From the NCBI GenBank assembly GCA_937900485.1, contig CALCEL010000083.1, forward strand, positions 4,446-68,445: DNA of 64,000 nucleotides, given 5' to 3'. A model generated the notes under the pieces. It had not been told where the DNA came from and did no database searches. It was given only the letters and a program-made list of their open reading frames with translations. This DNA comes from an uncultured Prevotellaceae bacterium (GTDB lineage Bacteria > Bacteroidota > Bacteroidia > Bacteroidales > Bacteroidaceae). Below, piece after piece: positions 18,041 to 26,764 of this stretch (positions within the stretch are counted from its first letter, which is position 1; every line of letters starts with the position of its first letter). The translations under genes were made by a program, and so were the position numbers.

Positions 18041-18348
18041 GTGGAATAACGGACAATTTGGCTTGTGACGAAATTTCCTATGCCTGTTTTTTGCTAAAAA
18101 CGGGTTATCTTATTGATAATCTAAATACAAGGCATTTAAAAATCTTAGGTGTCTTTTTAAAAATTCTCAGGTTAGGTTGTAGTCTATACGCAGGTCTGCA
18201 AATTAAAAATTCCAAACCTGAACTTTTCAACGTCCTAACCTGAGAATTTCAGACGCCGAATAAGACACGGGAAAATTCCGGAAGTCATTTTTTCGTTGTC
18301 ACATGTCAACTAAAAAAGAGGAGTTTCGGACAACTAAAATTATGGGTA
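18041..18348 (-). repeat. 308-bp intergenic repeat, copy 1 (reverse orientation)
   Basis: Homologous, on the opposite strand, to 36789-37096 and 62309-62616, with no net gaps between the three copies. Its arms TTCTCAGGTTAGG (18164-18176) and CCTAACCTGAGAA (18234-18246) form a perfect 13-bp stem with 57 nt between them. A second hairpin is centred near 18303. A 73-codon open frame beginning at 18022 runs through this copy, but the equivalent frame is interrupted at shared positions in the other copies, so I do not call it a gene. It sits between the apeB terminator and the terminator of the 18616 gene. Confidence 0.85.
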
Positions 18349-18545
18349 CGGATAGGAAATATAGTTATATTTTCAAAGTAATGAAGTAGGACATGGAAAG
18401 GAGGCAGGCTAAATGTACGAATGACAGAAAACAATTCTACATGATGAAGGTTACATGAAGCAAGAACGAAGATTACAAATGGTCTAAGAAGACGCAACCA
18501 AACAAGCGATTTCATATCCTCATCCCATTGACTTACGGCGAAAAA
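18349..18545. other. Intergenic stretch after repeat copy 1
   Basis: About 200 bp of purine-rich sequence without a supported gene or RNA; not shared with the flanks of the other repeat copies. Confidence 0.5.
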
Positions 18546-18573
18546 ATCCGCAATGTCTGACGACATTGCGGAT
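18540..18573 (-). terminator. Terminator of TPR gene
   Basis: ATCCGCAATGTC (18546-18557) pairs perfectly with GACATTGCGGAT (18562-18573) over a TGAC loop. On the minus strand the stem is followed by a run of T, as expected for the leftward gene ending at 18616. Confidence 0.85.
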
Positions 18574-18615
18574 GACCCAAAATTTTACTATCTTTATAAC
18601 CAGTACATACAGTAT

Positions 18616-20322
18616 TTATTTCAAATACTTATCCATAATCTCCTTTGATGTGGAGTCACCAAGCTCAACAGCCTTATTAAGAATGGCACGCGCCTTTTCC
18701 TTGTCTCCCTTTTGTAATAACGAATATCCAAGGATACGCAGGCACGTCACATCATCGGGCACCACGGCAAGCACATCCTCACACAGACTGACCGTCTCAT
18801 CAACATAGCCGAAACGGAGACACATGGCAGCCTTCTCCGCCTTATAGTCAAGATTCTTAGGTGAAATCTCTATCGCCTTACTTATGTCATCGTAAGCCTG
18901 CTGATAGAACCGGGCGTCCATCTCGATCTGACTTCTGTCATAGTAGAAGACGTCAGAAACCTGGTTGTTGACAAGGTAACAGTATTCATTATAATCGGAC
19001 ACCGCCTTTCGTGACTTGCCCACCTTACTATACAACTGACCACGTCTGAGGACATAATTGGCAGCGTCACGAGGTAATGGCGACGGGAAACAGGACACGG
19101 CACTATCCATGATAACTATCAGGCTGCTGTCACTATCGCCCCTCTTTTCACACACCAAGGACTTGGCGTACAACAAAGGAGCCTTATTATTCTCGTTAAG
19201 ATGAAGCATGAAATCGTAGACCGCCACGGACTCATCGAACTTTTTATAGTCTGTGAGTATCTTAGCCTTAAGGACCAACGCCTCACACCACTTGGCCGTG
19301 TCTGCTGAAGACTGGTAGATGGCTGATGACTTATCGGCATAGTCGATAGCATAATCGAACGACCACTTAGGGTACTCAGGCGTAGGCATATAGACTAATT
19401 TGTTATAAACGGTCTGAGAGATATTGAAATAGGCATTAGCCTTGTCGGTGGACAAGGAGAGATAACGCTGCATATCCGCGTCAGCCTCATCAAAGCGTCT
19501 CATGTCGATGAGTGGCACACAACGTCGGATATAACCGTCTGCGTTATTCGGATAAGACTCCACAAAACGGTTCATCACATCAAGGTATTCGTCATTGTTT
19601 GACGATCTAGACTTGAAATAGGCATAGACCAAAGCCTCCTCCACCGTATCAGGGATTCCCTTAGGTATATACACGTTCGTGAGGGCAATATTTGCCGATG
19701 ACGACGATATTGCTTTGATCTTAAGCTCATCCTTGAAGCGAATATCCAAAGCGTACCCCTTTCCGTCGACTGACGGCTGCATGATGGCTGTCACCTCACC
19801 CTTGGCATTAAGGACAGGACATCCCACCCCTAAGCTGTCCAAGCACGAAGACAACGTATAATACAGGTATTTACCTTGTATGGAGTCGTAAGACTCGACG
19901 ATGGCGTCAGCACATTTTTTAATCTTTTCCCTTGAGAAAGGAACGAGATAGACGGTTGAGCCGTTGTCGCTGCCAGCTGCAGCGATATTCATATATGCGT
20001 TATTCTTCACGATGACTTTGAAGCGTATGATAGAATATGTGTCGTCGGCACCATTGATGCAGTCTACGTCATATTGTTTGCCGTTCATATCGACGACGAT
20101 AGCCCTGTAGGCGTTCTTAAACAGAGAATAGTCCGCCACGGCGTCACCGTCCGGACCGATATAAAAAGCTGTGCCACTCTTCAATAAGTCTCCGTTCTTA
20201 TCGTACGTGTTGACAGAGACCACAGCCTTCTGAACCCTAGAAAGGGACTTGAGGGACTGAGCGCCACAAACAGAAAAGAAAGTACTTATCAGTAAATAAA
20301 AAACTACGAATATGATTCTCAT
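18616..20322 (-). CDS. Exported trypsin-fold (probably inactive) and TPR protein
   Basis: Signal peptide (residues 1-21, ending CGA-Q), a chymotrypsin/HtrA-like domain over about residues 25-210, then tetratricopeptide repeats to the C-terminus (for example ANYVLRRGQLYSKVGKSRKA and CLRILGYSLLQKGDKEKARA). The protease domain appears non-catalytic: the strand that would hold the active His reads ADYSLFKNA without a histidine, and the nucleophile loop reads GVGCPVLNAKG instead of G-x-S-G-x-P. It may act as a periplasmic scaffold; that is inference. The start overlaps the recN stop by ATGA, so translation is probably coupled and it ends the dnaN-recN operon. Confidence 0.8.
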   Translation of the reverse strand: MRIIFVVFYLLISTFFSVCGAQSLKSLSRVQKAVVSVNTYDKNGDLLKSGTAFYIGPDGDAVADYSLFKNAYRAIVVDMNGKQYDVDCINGADDTYSIIRFKVIVKNNAYMNIAAAGSDNGSTVYLVPFSREKIKKCADAIVESYDSIQGKYLYYTLSSCLDSLGVGCPVLNAKGEVTAIMQPSVDGKGYALDIRFKDELKIKAISSSSANIALTNVYIPKGIPDTVEEALVYAYFKSRSSNNDEYLDVMNRFVESYPNNADGYIRRCVPLIDMRRFDEADADMQRYLSLSTDKANAYFNISQTVYNKLVYMPTPEYPKWSFDYAIDYADKSSAIYQSSADTAKWCEALVLKAKILTDYKKFDESVAVYDFMLHLNENNKAPLLYAKSLVCEKRGDSDSSLIVIMDSAVSCFPSPLPRDAANYVLRRGQLYSKVGKSRKAVSDYNEYCYLVNNQVSDVFYYDRSQIEMDARFYQQAYDDISKAIEISPKNLDYKAEKAAMCLRFGYVDETVSLCEDVLAVVPDDVTCLRILGYSLLQKGDKEKARAILNKAVELGDSTSKEIMDKYLK

Positions 20323-22010
20323 GATTTCAACAAAGATTTTGCGTTTTCTAATGCCGCTTCCGTTAATACTTCACCTGATAGCATATGAGCCACCTCCTCC
20401 ACTCTCTGGTCATTAGTCAGCTCGACTATATGACTGACAGTGCTGTCCTCATTATCTTCTTTATACACTTTATAGTGATGGGCTCCCATGGCTGCTATCT
20501 GCGGAAGGTGGGTGATGCTTATGACCTGCCTGTCGCTGTCACCCATCTCTCTCATCATCTTAGCCATTTTCTCAGCTATACTTCCACTGACTCCTGTATC
20601 GATCTCATCGAAGATTATGGTAGGTAGCTTGACTATGCCCGCTATCATGGCTTTCATCGATAACATCACACGAGCTATTTCACCTCCGGAAGCAACCTGT
20701 GAAACACTCTGCAACGCCGAGTTCTTATTGGCTGAGAAAAGGAAGTTGACAGTGTCATAGCCTGTCGGCGTCAAGCGCACGTTGTCATCGGCCGAAAACG
20801 ACTCTCCGGCGTTCACGTCCACCTTGAAACGCACGTTAGGCATACCCAAAGGAAATAACAAGTCCACCATCTTACCCTCTAGATGCGCTGACGCCTGCAC
20901 ACGTCTCTCACTCAGCTTATCCGCCACTTTTCTGCATTCAGCGTAGCTGTCATCCATTTTCTTTCTCAATTCCTCGATGATTTCATCGTTATTATCTATG
21001 AGTGACAGCTTCTCATCCAACGAGTCTCGCAACTTCAGCAACTCGTCCACAGTCTGCACATGATGCTTTTTTTGGAGAGAATAGATGACGTTGAGACGTT
21101 CATTCACCCACTCAAGTCTAGTAGGATTATACTCCACTCTCTCGTCAAGGGAGACAATTTCATCGGAAATATCCTTCAGCTCGATATAACAAGTGTCAAG
21201 ACGCTCGCATAACGGAGCGACATCGTCATAGACACTGGTGATAGACTGTAAGCTCTGTAAGCACTGACGTATCAGTTGAAGTGAGTCCGATGACTCACCA
21301 CCGTCAGACAGCAATGATGACGCCGTACCCAAGGCTTGCTTGATATCCTCGGAATGGGATAATGTCTCTGACTCTTTCTCAAGCTCATTTTGCTCATCCG
21401 GCGACAGATTTGCGTCTGACAATTCATTATACAGAAACCTGAGATAGTCCTCGTCATGAGAGATTTTCTCATACTGGCTCACGGCTTCATCGTATTTCTC
21501 GCAAATGTCCTTGTAATCTTTGTACTTAGACTTATAGTCATTCAGGACATCCGCGTTCTGTGCGAATATGTCCAACACATTGAGCTGGAAATTCTCATTT
21601 CCCAACAACAGGTTCTTGTGTTGTGAGTGTATGTCGATAAGTTTCTCGCCTATCTCCTTCATCATGGTCAACTGCACGGGAGTGTCATTGATGAACGCTC
21701 GACTTTTTCCGGCTGAGGTCACCTCACGGCGTATGACACACGACTGACCGTCGAAATCTAAGTCGTTCTCATCGAAAAAAGAGGCCAGCTCATAGCTGCT
21801 GACATCAAAGGTTGCCTCAACCACACACTTGGTGGCATTGGTCTTTATCGATTTGGAATCTGCTCTTTGCCCTAATAGGAGTCCTATGGCTCCAAGGATG
21901 ATTGACTTTCCAGCTCCAGTCTCACCGGTGATTACCGAGAATCCAGAATGGAAGTCAACGTCTAAGCTCTCGATAAGAGCATAATTCTCAATACGTATAT
22001 TCTTAATCAT
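20319..22010 (-). CDS. recN: DNA repair protein RecN
   Basis: SMC-like ATPase acting on DNA double-strand breaks. Walker A GETGAGKS is at residues 29-36, a coiled-coil region spans roughly residues 150-370, and the signature ASGGEIARVMLSMKA and Walker B TIIFDEIDTGVSG lie near residues 440-485, followed by the switch His in ISITHLPQIAA. 563 residues, complete. It lies about 100 bp after the DUF4835 gene and overlaps the next gene by 4 bp. Confidence 0.97.
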   Translation of the reverse strand: MIKNIRIENYALIESLDVDFHSGFSVITGETGAGKSIILGAIGLLLGQRADSKSIKTNATKCVVEATFDVSSYELASFFDENDLDFDGQSCVIRREVTSAGKSRAFINDTPVQLTMMKEIGEKLIDIHSQHKNLLLGNENFQLNVLDIFAQNADVLNDYKSKYKDYKDICEKYDEAVSQYEKISHDEDYLRFLYNELSDANLSPDEQNELEKESETLSHSEDIKQALGTASSLLSDGGESSDSLQLIRQCLQSLQSITSVYDDVAPLCERLDTCYIELKDISDEIVSLDERVEYNPTRLEWVNERLNVIYSLQKKHHVQTVDELLKLRDSLDEKLSLIDNNDEIIEELRKKMDDSYAECRKVADKLSERRVQASAHLEGKMVDLLFPLGMPNVRFKVDVNAGESFSADDNVRLTPTGYDTVNFLFSANKNSALQSVSQVASGGEIARVMLSMKAMIAGIVKLPTIIFDEIDTGVSGSIAEKMAKMMREMGDSDRQVISITHLPQIAAMGAHHYKVYKEDNEDSTVSHIVELTNDQRVEEVAHMLSGEVLTEAALENAKSLLKS

Positions 22011-22109
22011 TATCTACAATTGTTAAGAAGAAACATTCATATTAAACGGTTTTCATAGGTATCAGAGAGACGGCAGACCGGCATTGGCATGCGGAAAGAC
22101 ACGAGACAA

Positions 22110-23048
22110 TCATTTCTTGATTTTGTTCCAGTAGGTGCCTTGACTGGCGTTGATGTCAGACACGATTTCGTAAACGCTGTTTCGCTCATTCTCCGTTCCG
22201 TGTCCACTATACACATTCACAATCTCATCACGCTTATAGTCCGTAAAAATCTGAGGTAACATACTCAGCGGCTTATTGCTGTGCGCCTCCTTGAGCAACT
22301 CCATGGACTCCGTCACAGCGTTTCTCGCCCTGTCAGCATTATTAGCCATCTCGTCAAAGCCTAACCGGTGATACTTATACATCATCTGCCTGAACGGCTC
22401 CATGGAGGACTCCATGTAATCGTTGATTATCGCATGCCTGTTCTTTGAGTCATCGAAAGCTTTCCAACCTGACTCAGACATTGTCTGAGCATTGCTGACA
22501 ATATTCTCGACGATATGCAGGACGTCTGTCCCTCCATACAGGGAGTAAGTGTCAAGGTCCATGCCGATGAAGAGATAAGCATAATAAGCCAACATGGCTG
22601 TCAGGTTATTATCCATGCTCGTCTCGTTGAACTCTAACGGGTCGTATTCCTTGTACGTGAAGTTGAACTTCTCGTCCTTCATGGAAAAGACTGTGGTGTT
22701 ATATGTCGAGTTGAACACCGGTCTTGACGACTGGAACAACAATTCACCAATAAATGTGTTAGATGACTCGTCGTACTTCGTAATCGTGATATTAAGCGAG
22801 CAGTCTATTTTCTCCACTTTCTGGAATTGCATGTCTGTCCACGCCCTGTTGTTCATAAACTCGGAAATAGCTGTCTCCAAGGTATTGAAGACAGTCGTGT
22901 TTCCTGTCTGAACCTGAGAATGTATAATCTTGACGGTACAACTCAATTCCTGTGCCTGACAATCAGTCACGTTTCTACCTGTCAAGAGAGCGAATACACC
23001 GACATATTCGACGATGACAAAAAGAATGAATCGAAAAATCCCCGTCAT
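22110..23048 (-). CDS. DUF4835 family exported protein
   Basis: Conserved Bacteroidota protein found next to coaBC and recN. A signal peptide spans the N-terminal 35 residues, ending TDCQAQEL, followed by LSCTVKIIHSQVQTGNTTVFNTLETAISEFMN-type sequence that opens this family, and a C-terminal half with YYAYLFIGMDLDTYSLYGG. Some databases link the family to type IX secretion (PorD); I cannot verify that here. The ATG at 23048 is preferred; a GTG at 23066, overlapping the coaBC end, is in frame and would add six residues. Confidence 0.82.
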   Translation of the reverse strand: MTGIFRFILFVIVEYVGVFALLTGRNVTDCQAQELSCTVKIIHSQVQTGNTTVFNTLETAISEFMNNRAWTDMQFQKVEKIDCSLNITITKYDESSNTFIGELLFQSSRPVFNSTYNTTVFSMKDEKFNFTYKEYDPLEFNETSMDNNLTAMLAYYAYLFIGMDLDTYSLYGGTDVLHIVENIVSNAQTMSESGWKAFDDSKNRHAIINDYMESSMEPFRQMMYKYHRLGFDEMANNADRARNAVTESMELLKEAHSNKPLSMLPQIFTDYKRDEIVNVYSGHGTENERNSVYEIVSDINASQGTYWNKIKK

Positions 23049-23055
23049 AACGTAA

Positions 23056-24315
23056 TCATTTTTCACCTAACAGTCCACACAGATTATCCACGATATCGGC
23101 AGCCACCTCACTCTTCTCCTTCAAAGGAAACACCTTAGTGACGGTATTTTCCTCGGTGGCAGCATCGCTACCGCTATGTTTGTCCAAACCGATAATAGTT
23201 ATTTTATTAGTATCTGTCCTAAATCCAGCTCCTTCGTCTTTGAGAGAATTTAGGACGATGAAATCGAAATTCTTTTTCTGCAACTTATGCTTTGCGTTGG
23301 TCTCCTCATTGTCTGTCTCCAACGCAAAACCAGCAAGAATCTGTCCAGGCTTTTTTCTTGCGCCGAGAGAAGCTGCGATGTCCGGGTTTGGCTTGAGATG
23401 AATCACCAGATCCTCGTCTTTACGTTTTATCTTTGTCTCAGCACAACTGACCGGTGCGAAATCAGCCACGGCTGCGCATAATATACCGGCATCCATAGAC
23501 GGGTACAAAGACTCACACGCTTCACACATCTGTTTGGCACTCTCCACGTCTGTCCTGTGAATATTCTTCCATTCCCTACTCAAAGACACTGACACGGGTC
23601 CACACACAAGCTCAACCCACGCTCCGCGTCTCGCACATTCCTCAGCAAGGGCAAAACCCATTTTTCCGGAAGAATAGTTACCTATGAAGCGGACAGGGTC
23701 AATCTTCTCATACGTCGGACCTGCCGTTATCAGTATCTTCTTTCCCACAAGTCTGTTGTCGTACTTATCCTTTTCATCGAAAAAAGTCTCAAGTCTCGTC
23801 ACGATATTCTCAGGCTCTTCCATACGTCCCTTACCTTCCAAGGTGCTCGCCAGAAAGCCTGACGTAGGCTCGATGATGATATTTCCATAACTTGTCAGTT
23901 TAGACAAGTTAGCCTGAGTAGTAGGATGAGCATACATGTCAAGGTCCATGGCAGGAGCCACAAACACAGGTGCTTTCATGGAGAGATAAGTCGTTATGAG
24001 CATATTGTCGGCAATACCATTAGCCATCTTGCCTATGCTACTTGCCGTCGCCGGAGCAATAATCATAGCGTCAGCCCATAGTCCAAGGTCAACATGACTG
24101 TTCCATGTTCCATCCTTCTGACTGAAGAACTCGCTGACCACTGGCTTGTGAGTCAACGTGGAGAGTGTTATGGGAGTGATGAACTCCTTTCCGGCAGGTG
24201 TGATGACCACTTGCACCTCAGCACCCTTTCTGATAAGCTGTCTTATGAGGAAACATGCTTTATATGCGGCGATACTGCCGGTTATACCCAAAACTATTTT
24301 TTTTCCTTTGAGCAT
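23056..24315 (-). CDS. coaBC: Bifunctional phosphopantothenoylcysteine decarboxylase / phosphopantothenate-cysteine ligase
   Basis: Two steps of coenzyme A synthesis. The N-terminal flavoprotein half (CoaC) begins with GITGSIAAYKA and contains APATASSIGKMANGIADN and PAMDLDMY (equivalent of PxMNxxMW), and GFLASTLEGKGRM forms the substrate flap. The CoaB half starts at KILITAGPTYEKIDPVRFIGNYSSGKMG near residue 195 and includes CAAVADFAP. 419 residues, normal for the fusion. Its start is 1 bp after the exonuclease stop and it belongs to the dnaN operon. Confidence 0.97.
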   Translation of the reverse strand: MLKGKKIVLGITGSIAAYKACFLIRQLIRKGAEVQVVITPAGKEFITPITLSTLTHKPVVSEFFSQKDGTWNSHVDLGLWADAMIIAPATASSIGKMANGIADNMLITTYLSMKAPVFVAPAMDLDMYAHPTTQANLSKLTSYGNIIIEPTSGFLASTLEGKGRMEEPENIVTRLETFFDEKDKYDNRLVGKKILITAGPTYEKIDPVRFIGNYSSGKMGFALAEECARRGAWVELVCGPVSVSLSREWKNIHRTDVESAKQMCEACESLYPSMDAGILCAAVADFAPVSCAETKIKRKDEDLVIHLKPNPDIAASLGARKKPGQILAGFALETDNEETNAKHKLQKKNFDFIVLNSLKDEGAGFRTDTNKITIIGLDKHSGSDAATEENTVTKVFPLKEKSEVAADIVDNLCGLLGEK

Positions 24316-24316
24316 A

Positions 24317-25087
24317 TCAATTAAACTGTTCTCTTAGTCGTATCTTCGTAAGCACCTGCTTCGTGTTGAGTGAAAAATCACCCTGCATCATCCAGTTGTA
24401 GAAACTTGGCTCTCTCCTCAACACGTCCTTCACCAGCTTTCCTTTATGCTTACCGAAATTAAACACCTCTTCGCCTTTATCGTTATACACTATCCTTCCG
24501 GCGAAGTCCACGTTTCTGTTCATCTTGGAGAAGTCATCAAGAAATGACACGTCATTCTTCAGAAGTTCAGGATACTTGTCAAGCTGAGCCTCAAGAACCT
24601 CCAACGTGGCTCTCGTGTCCGCCTCTGCGGTATGAGCGTTCTCCAAGTCTTTATTGCAGTAATATTTATAAGCCGCGACAAGTGTTCGCTGCTCAAGCTT
24701 ATGATAAATATTCTGTACATCGATGAACTTACGTTTAGTCAAATCAAAGTCTATACCGCAACGTAAGAACTCCTCCACAAGCAGAGGTATGTCAAAACGG
24801 TTAGAGTTGAATCCGGCAAAGTCACATCCAGCGAACACCGCTTGAAGGTTCCTCGCCACTTTTTCGAATGTTGGACAATCTTTCACATCATCATCCGTAA
24901 TGCCATGTATGGCAGTCGTATTCTCTGGGATGTGTATGGTTGGATTGATTCTGAGTGTCTCCGACTCCTCAGTACCATCCGGAAAAACTTTGATGTAGCA
25001 AAGTTCCACAATGCGGTCCTTAGCTACATCAACGCCAGTTGTCTCCAAGTCAAGGAAGACAACAGGATTTTTCAAATTAAGCTTCAT
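24317..25087 (-). CDS. 3'-5' exonuclease, DNA polymerase III epsilon-like
   Basis: DnaQ-superfamily exonuclease. Motif ExoI FLDLETTG (residues 11-18), ExoII FAGFNSNRFDIP near residue 93, and ExoIIIepsilon HTAEADTRAT near residue 150 are intact, so it should be active. The C-terminal 70 residues (FNFGKHKGKLVKDVLRREPSFYNWM) are a short accessory domain seen in Bacteroidota homologues. Its position directly after dnaN suggests a role in replication proofreading, but whether it is the proofreading subunit is inference. Confidence 0.9.
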   Translation of the reverse strand: MKLNLKNPVVFLDLETTGVDVAKDRIVELCYIKVFPDGTEESETLRINPTIHIPENTTAIHGITDDDVKDCPTFEKVARNLQAVFAGCDFAGFNSNRFDIPLLVEEFLRCGIDFDLTKRKFIDVQNIYHKLEQRTLVAAYKYYCNKDLENAHTAEADTRATLEVLEAQLDKYPELLKNDVSFLDDFSKMNRNVDFAGRIVYNDKGEEVFNFGKHKGKLVKDVLRREPSFYNWMMQGDFSLNTKQVLTKIRLREQFN

Positions 25088-25089
25088 AG

Positions 25090-26211
25090 TTAATCCTGTA
25101 ACATCATTGGCATGAGCAACATTATCACATCCTCATCCTCACCTTGCTCTGCAGGAACGATAACACCAGGTCTGCTTGGGTCTGCCAGCTCAAGAATTAC
25201 GTCGGAACATGAAATGCTGTTCAACACATCAATGAGGAAAGTACCACTGAATCCTATGCTCATCGCTCCACCATCATACTCACACATCACACGCTCCTCG
25301 GCAAATGTGGAGAAATCAATATCCTTAGCTGAAACAGTCATCACGTTATTCTCCAAATGCAACTTGATGAGTGTGGTGCTCGCACTCGCTGACACATAGA
25401 CACGTCTCAAAGCGCTGATGAATGCCATACGATCGACGCGTACCTTGAACGGGTTGTCAACAGGTATCACTGAGTTGTAGTTCGGATAACGTCCTTCGAT
25501 GAGTCGGCATGTGATGGTGTAGTCAGCAAACTCAATCTTGGCGTTTCTGTCATTGAAGCTGATGATGGTGTTCTCCTCGTTCTTGCTGAGAATGTTCTTA
25601 AGAATGAGAGCAGGCTTCTTCGGCAGGTTAAGTGAAGACACCTCACCTTTCACAGACAAGATTCGGTTACGTACCATCTTATGTCCGTCAGTAGCCACCA
25701 ACGCAGTGTAGTCAGGTGACACGTCGAAGTAAATACCATTCATCTGTGGTCTTATCTCATCATCACCAGTAGCGAATATAGTTCTTGATATACCGTTGAG
25801 CAACAAAGAAGATGGCACACATATTGTGTTGACAGCATCCGTGATACCCATTATCTCCGGATACTCCTTACCATTCTGTCCAACAAGATTATAACGTCCA
25901 TTCTGATACACAATCTCTATCGCCAACGTCTCCTCGTTAACATCGAATGTTATCGGCTGCTCAGGTATCTCTTTTATTGAGTTAATCAACTGCTTTGAGT
26001 CAATAGCTACGAGTCCGTCCCCGTCGCTCTCTATCGTGCTGAGGAAAGAAACGATTGTCACCTCACCATCGGACGCCGTCATACGCAGCATACCGTCACT
26101 CAACTCGAACAGTATGCATTCCAATATTGGATACGCACTTTTCGAGCTCTGAACTCTGCTTATAGCCTGCAATCTGGCGCAGAGAGAAGAACTTGATACA
26201 CTAAATTTCAT
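25090..26211 (-). CDS. dnaN: DNA polymerase III sliding clamp beta subunit
   Basis: Ring-shaped processivity clamp of the replicase. Start at 26211 (MKFSVSSSSLCARLQAISRVQ), which is the family's N-terminus and lies just downstream of a -7 box; the open frame beyond it is hydrophobic and upstream of the promoter. Three clamp domains are covered in 373 residues; ATDGHKMVRN, EGRYPNYNSVIP and the C-terminal VIMLLMPMMLQD, near the hydrophobic binding pocket, are visible. First gene of a six-gene leftward operon. Confidence 0.97.
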   Translation of the reverse strand: MKFSVSSSSLCARLQAISRVQSSKSAYPILECILFELSDGMLRMTASDGEVTIVSFLSTIESDGDGLVAIDSKQLINSIKEIPEQPITFDVNEETLAIEIVYQNGRYNLVGQNGKEYPEIMGITDAVNTICVPSSLLLNGISRTIFATGDDEIRPQMNGIYFDVSPDYTALVATDGHKMVRNRILSVKGEVSSLNLPKKPALILKNILSKNEENTIISFNDRNAKIEFADYTITCRLIEGRYPNYNSVIPVDNPFKVRVDRMAFISALRRVYVSASASTTLIKLHLENNVMTVSAKDIDFSTFAEERVMCEYDGGAMSIGFSGTFLIDVLNSISCSDVILELADPSRPGVIVPAEQGEDEDVIMLLMPMMLQD

Positions 26212-26232
26212 CTTGAATAATTTTATTTTCCA

Positions 26233-26240
26233 CAAAGTTA
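26233..26240 (-). promoter_or_regulatory. -7 promoter box of dnaN operon
   Basis: Minus strand TAACTTTG, 22 nt before the dnaN ATG. Confidence 0.7.
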
Positions 26241-26323
26241 TGAATTGTTTTGAAATAACTAAAAAATAAAAGATAAAAAATCTTATTTTCAGACTATGCC
26301 GCACCAAAACAAAAAAAATATTG

Positions 26324-26331
26324 TACTTTTG
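26324..26331 (+). promoter_or_regulatory. -7 promoter box of DUF3127 gene
   Basis: TACTTTTG, 41 nt before the ATG at 26372, divergent from the dnaN promoter. Confidence 0.65.
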
Positions 26332-26371
26332 CAATGAATACTTAAATAATCAAAAAGAAAGAAATACGACA

Positions 26372-26758
26372 ATGGAAATCAGCGGAAAAATCATAGCCGT
26401 GCTTGAGGCGCGCAGCGGACAGTCACGTACTACCGGCAATAACTGGATGACACAGGATTATGTCATTGAGACGCATGAGCAATATCCGAAACGTTTATGT
26501 TTCAATGTGTGGGGCGAAGATAAAATCCATCAGTTCAACATTCAGGTAGGACAAGAACTTACCGTCTCTTTCGACATTAACGCCCGCGAGTATCAGGGAC
26601 GCTGGTACAACGATATACGCGCTTGGAAGGTGGAGCAGTATAATCAGAATGCTCCTGCTGCCGCAGCAACTGTTCCTACTGAGCCGGCCAACAGTTTCGC
26701 ACCTAATGGCAGTTTCGCACCTAATGACAGCCAAAGCGACGACGACCTTCCATTCTAA
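26372..26758 (+). CDS. DUF3127 family protein (OB-fold-like, possibly nucleic-acid binding)
   Basis: Small cytoplasmic protein with MEISGKIIAVLEARSG, QDYVIETHEQYPKRLCFNVWG and GRWYNDIRAWKVEQ, the signature of DUF3127. The C-terminal 40 residues are low-complexity (Ala, Pro, Asn) with a near-duplicated SFAPNGSFAPND and end in DDDLPF, strikingly like the acidic tail of single-stranded DNA-binding proteins that recruits partners. This supports an SSB-like role, though I infer it. The start is the ATG at 26372, because upstream sequence holds the promoter. 128 residues. Confidence 0.85.
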   Translation: MEISGKIIAVLEARSGQSRTTGNNWMTQDYVIETHEQYPKRLCFNVWGEDKIHQFNIQVGQELTVSFDINAREYQGRWYNDIRAWKVEQYNQNAPAAAATVPTEPANSFAPNGSFAPNDSQSDDDLPF

Positions 26759-26764
26759 TCACGT

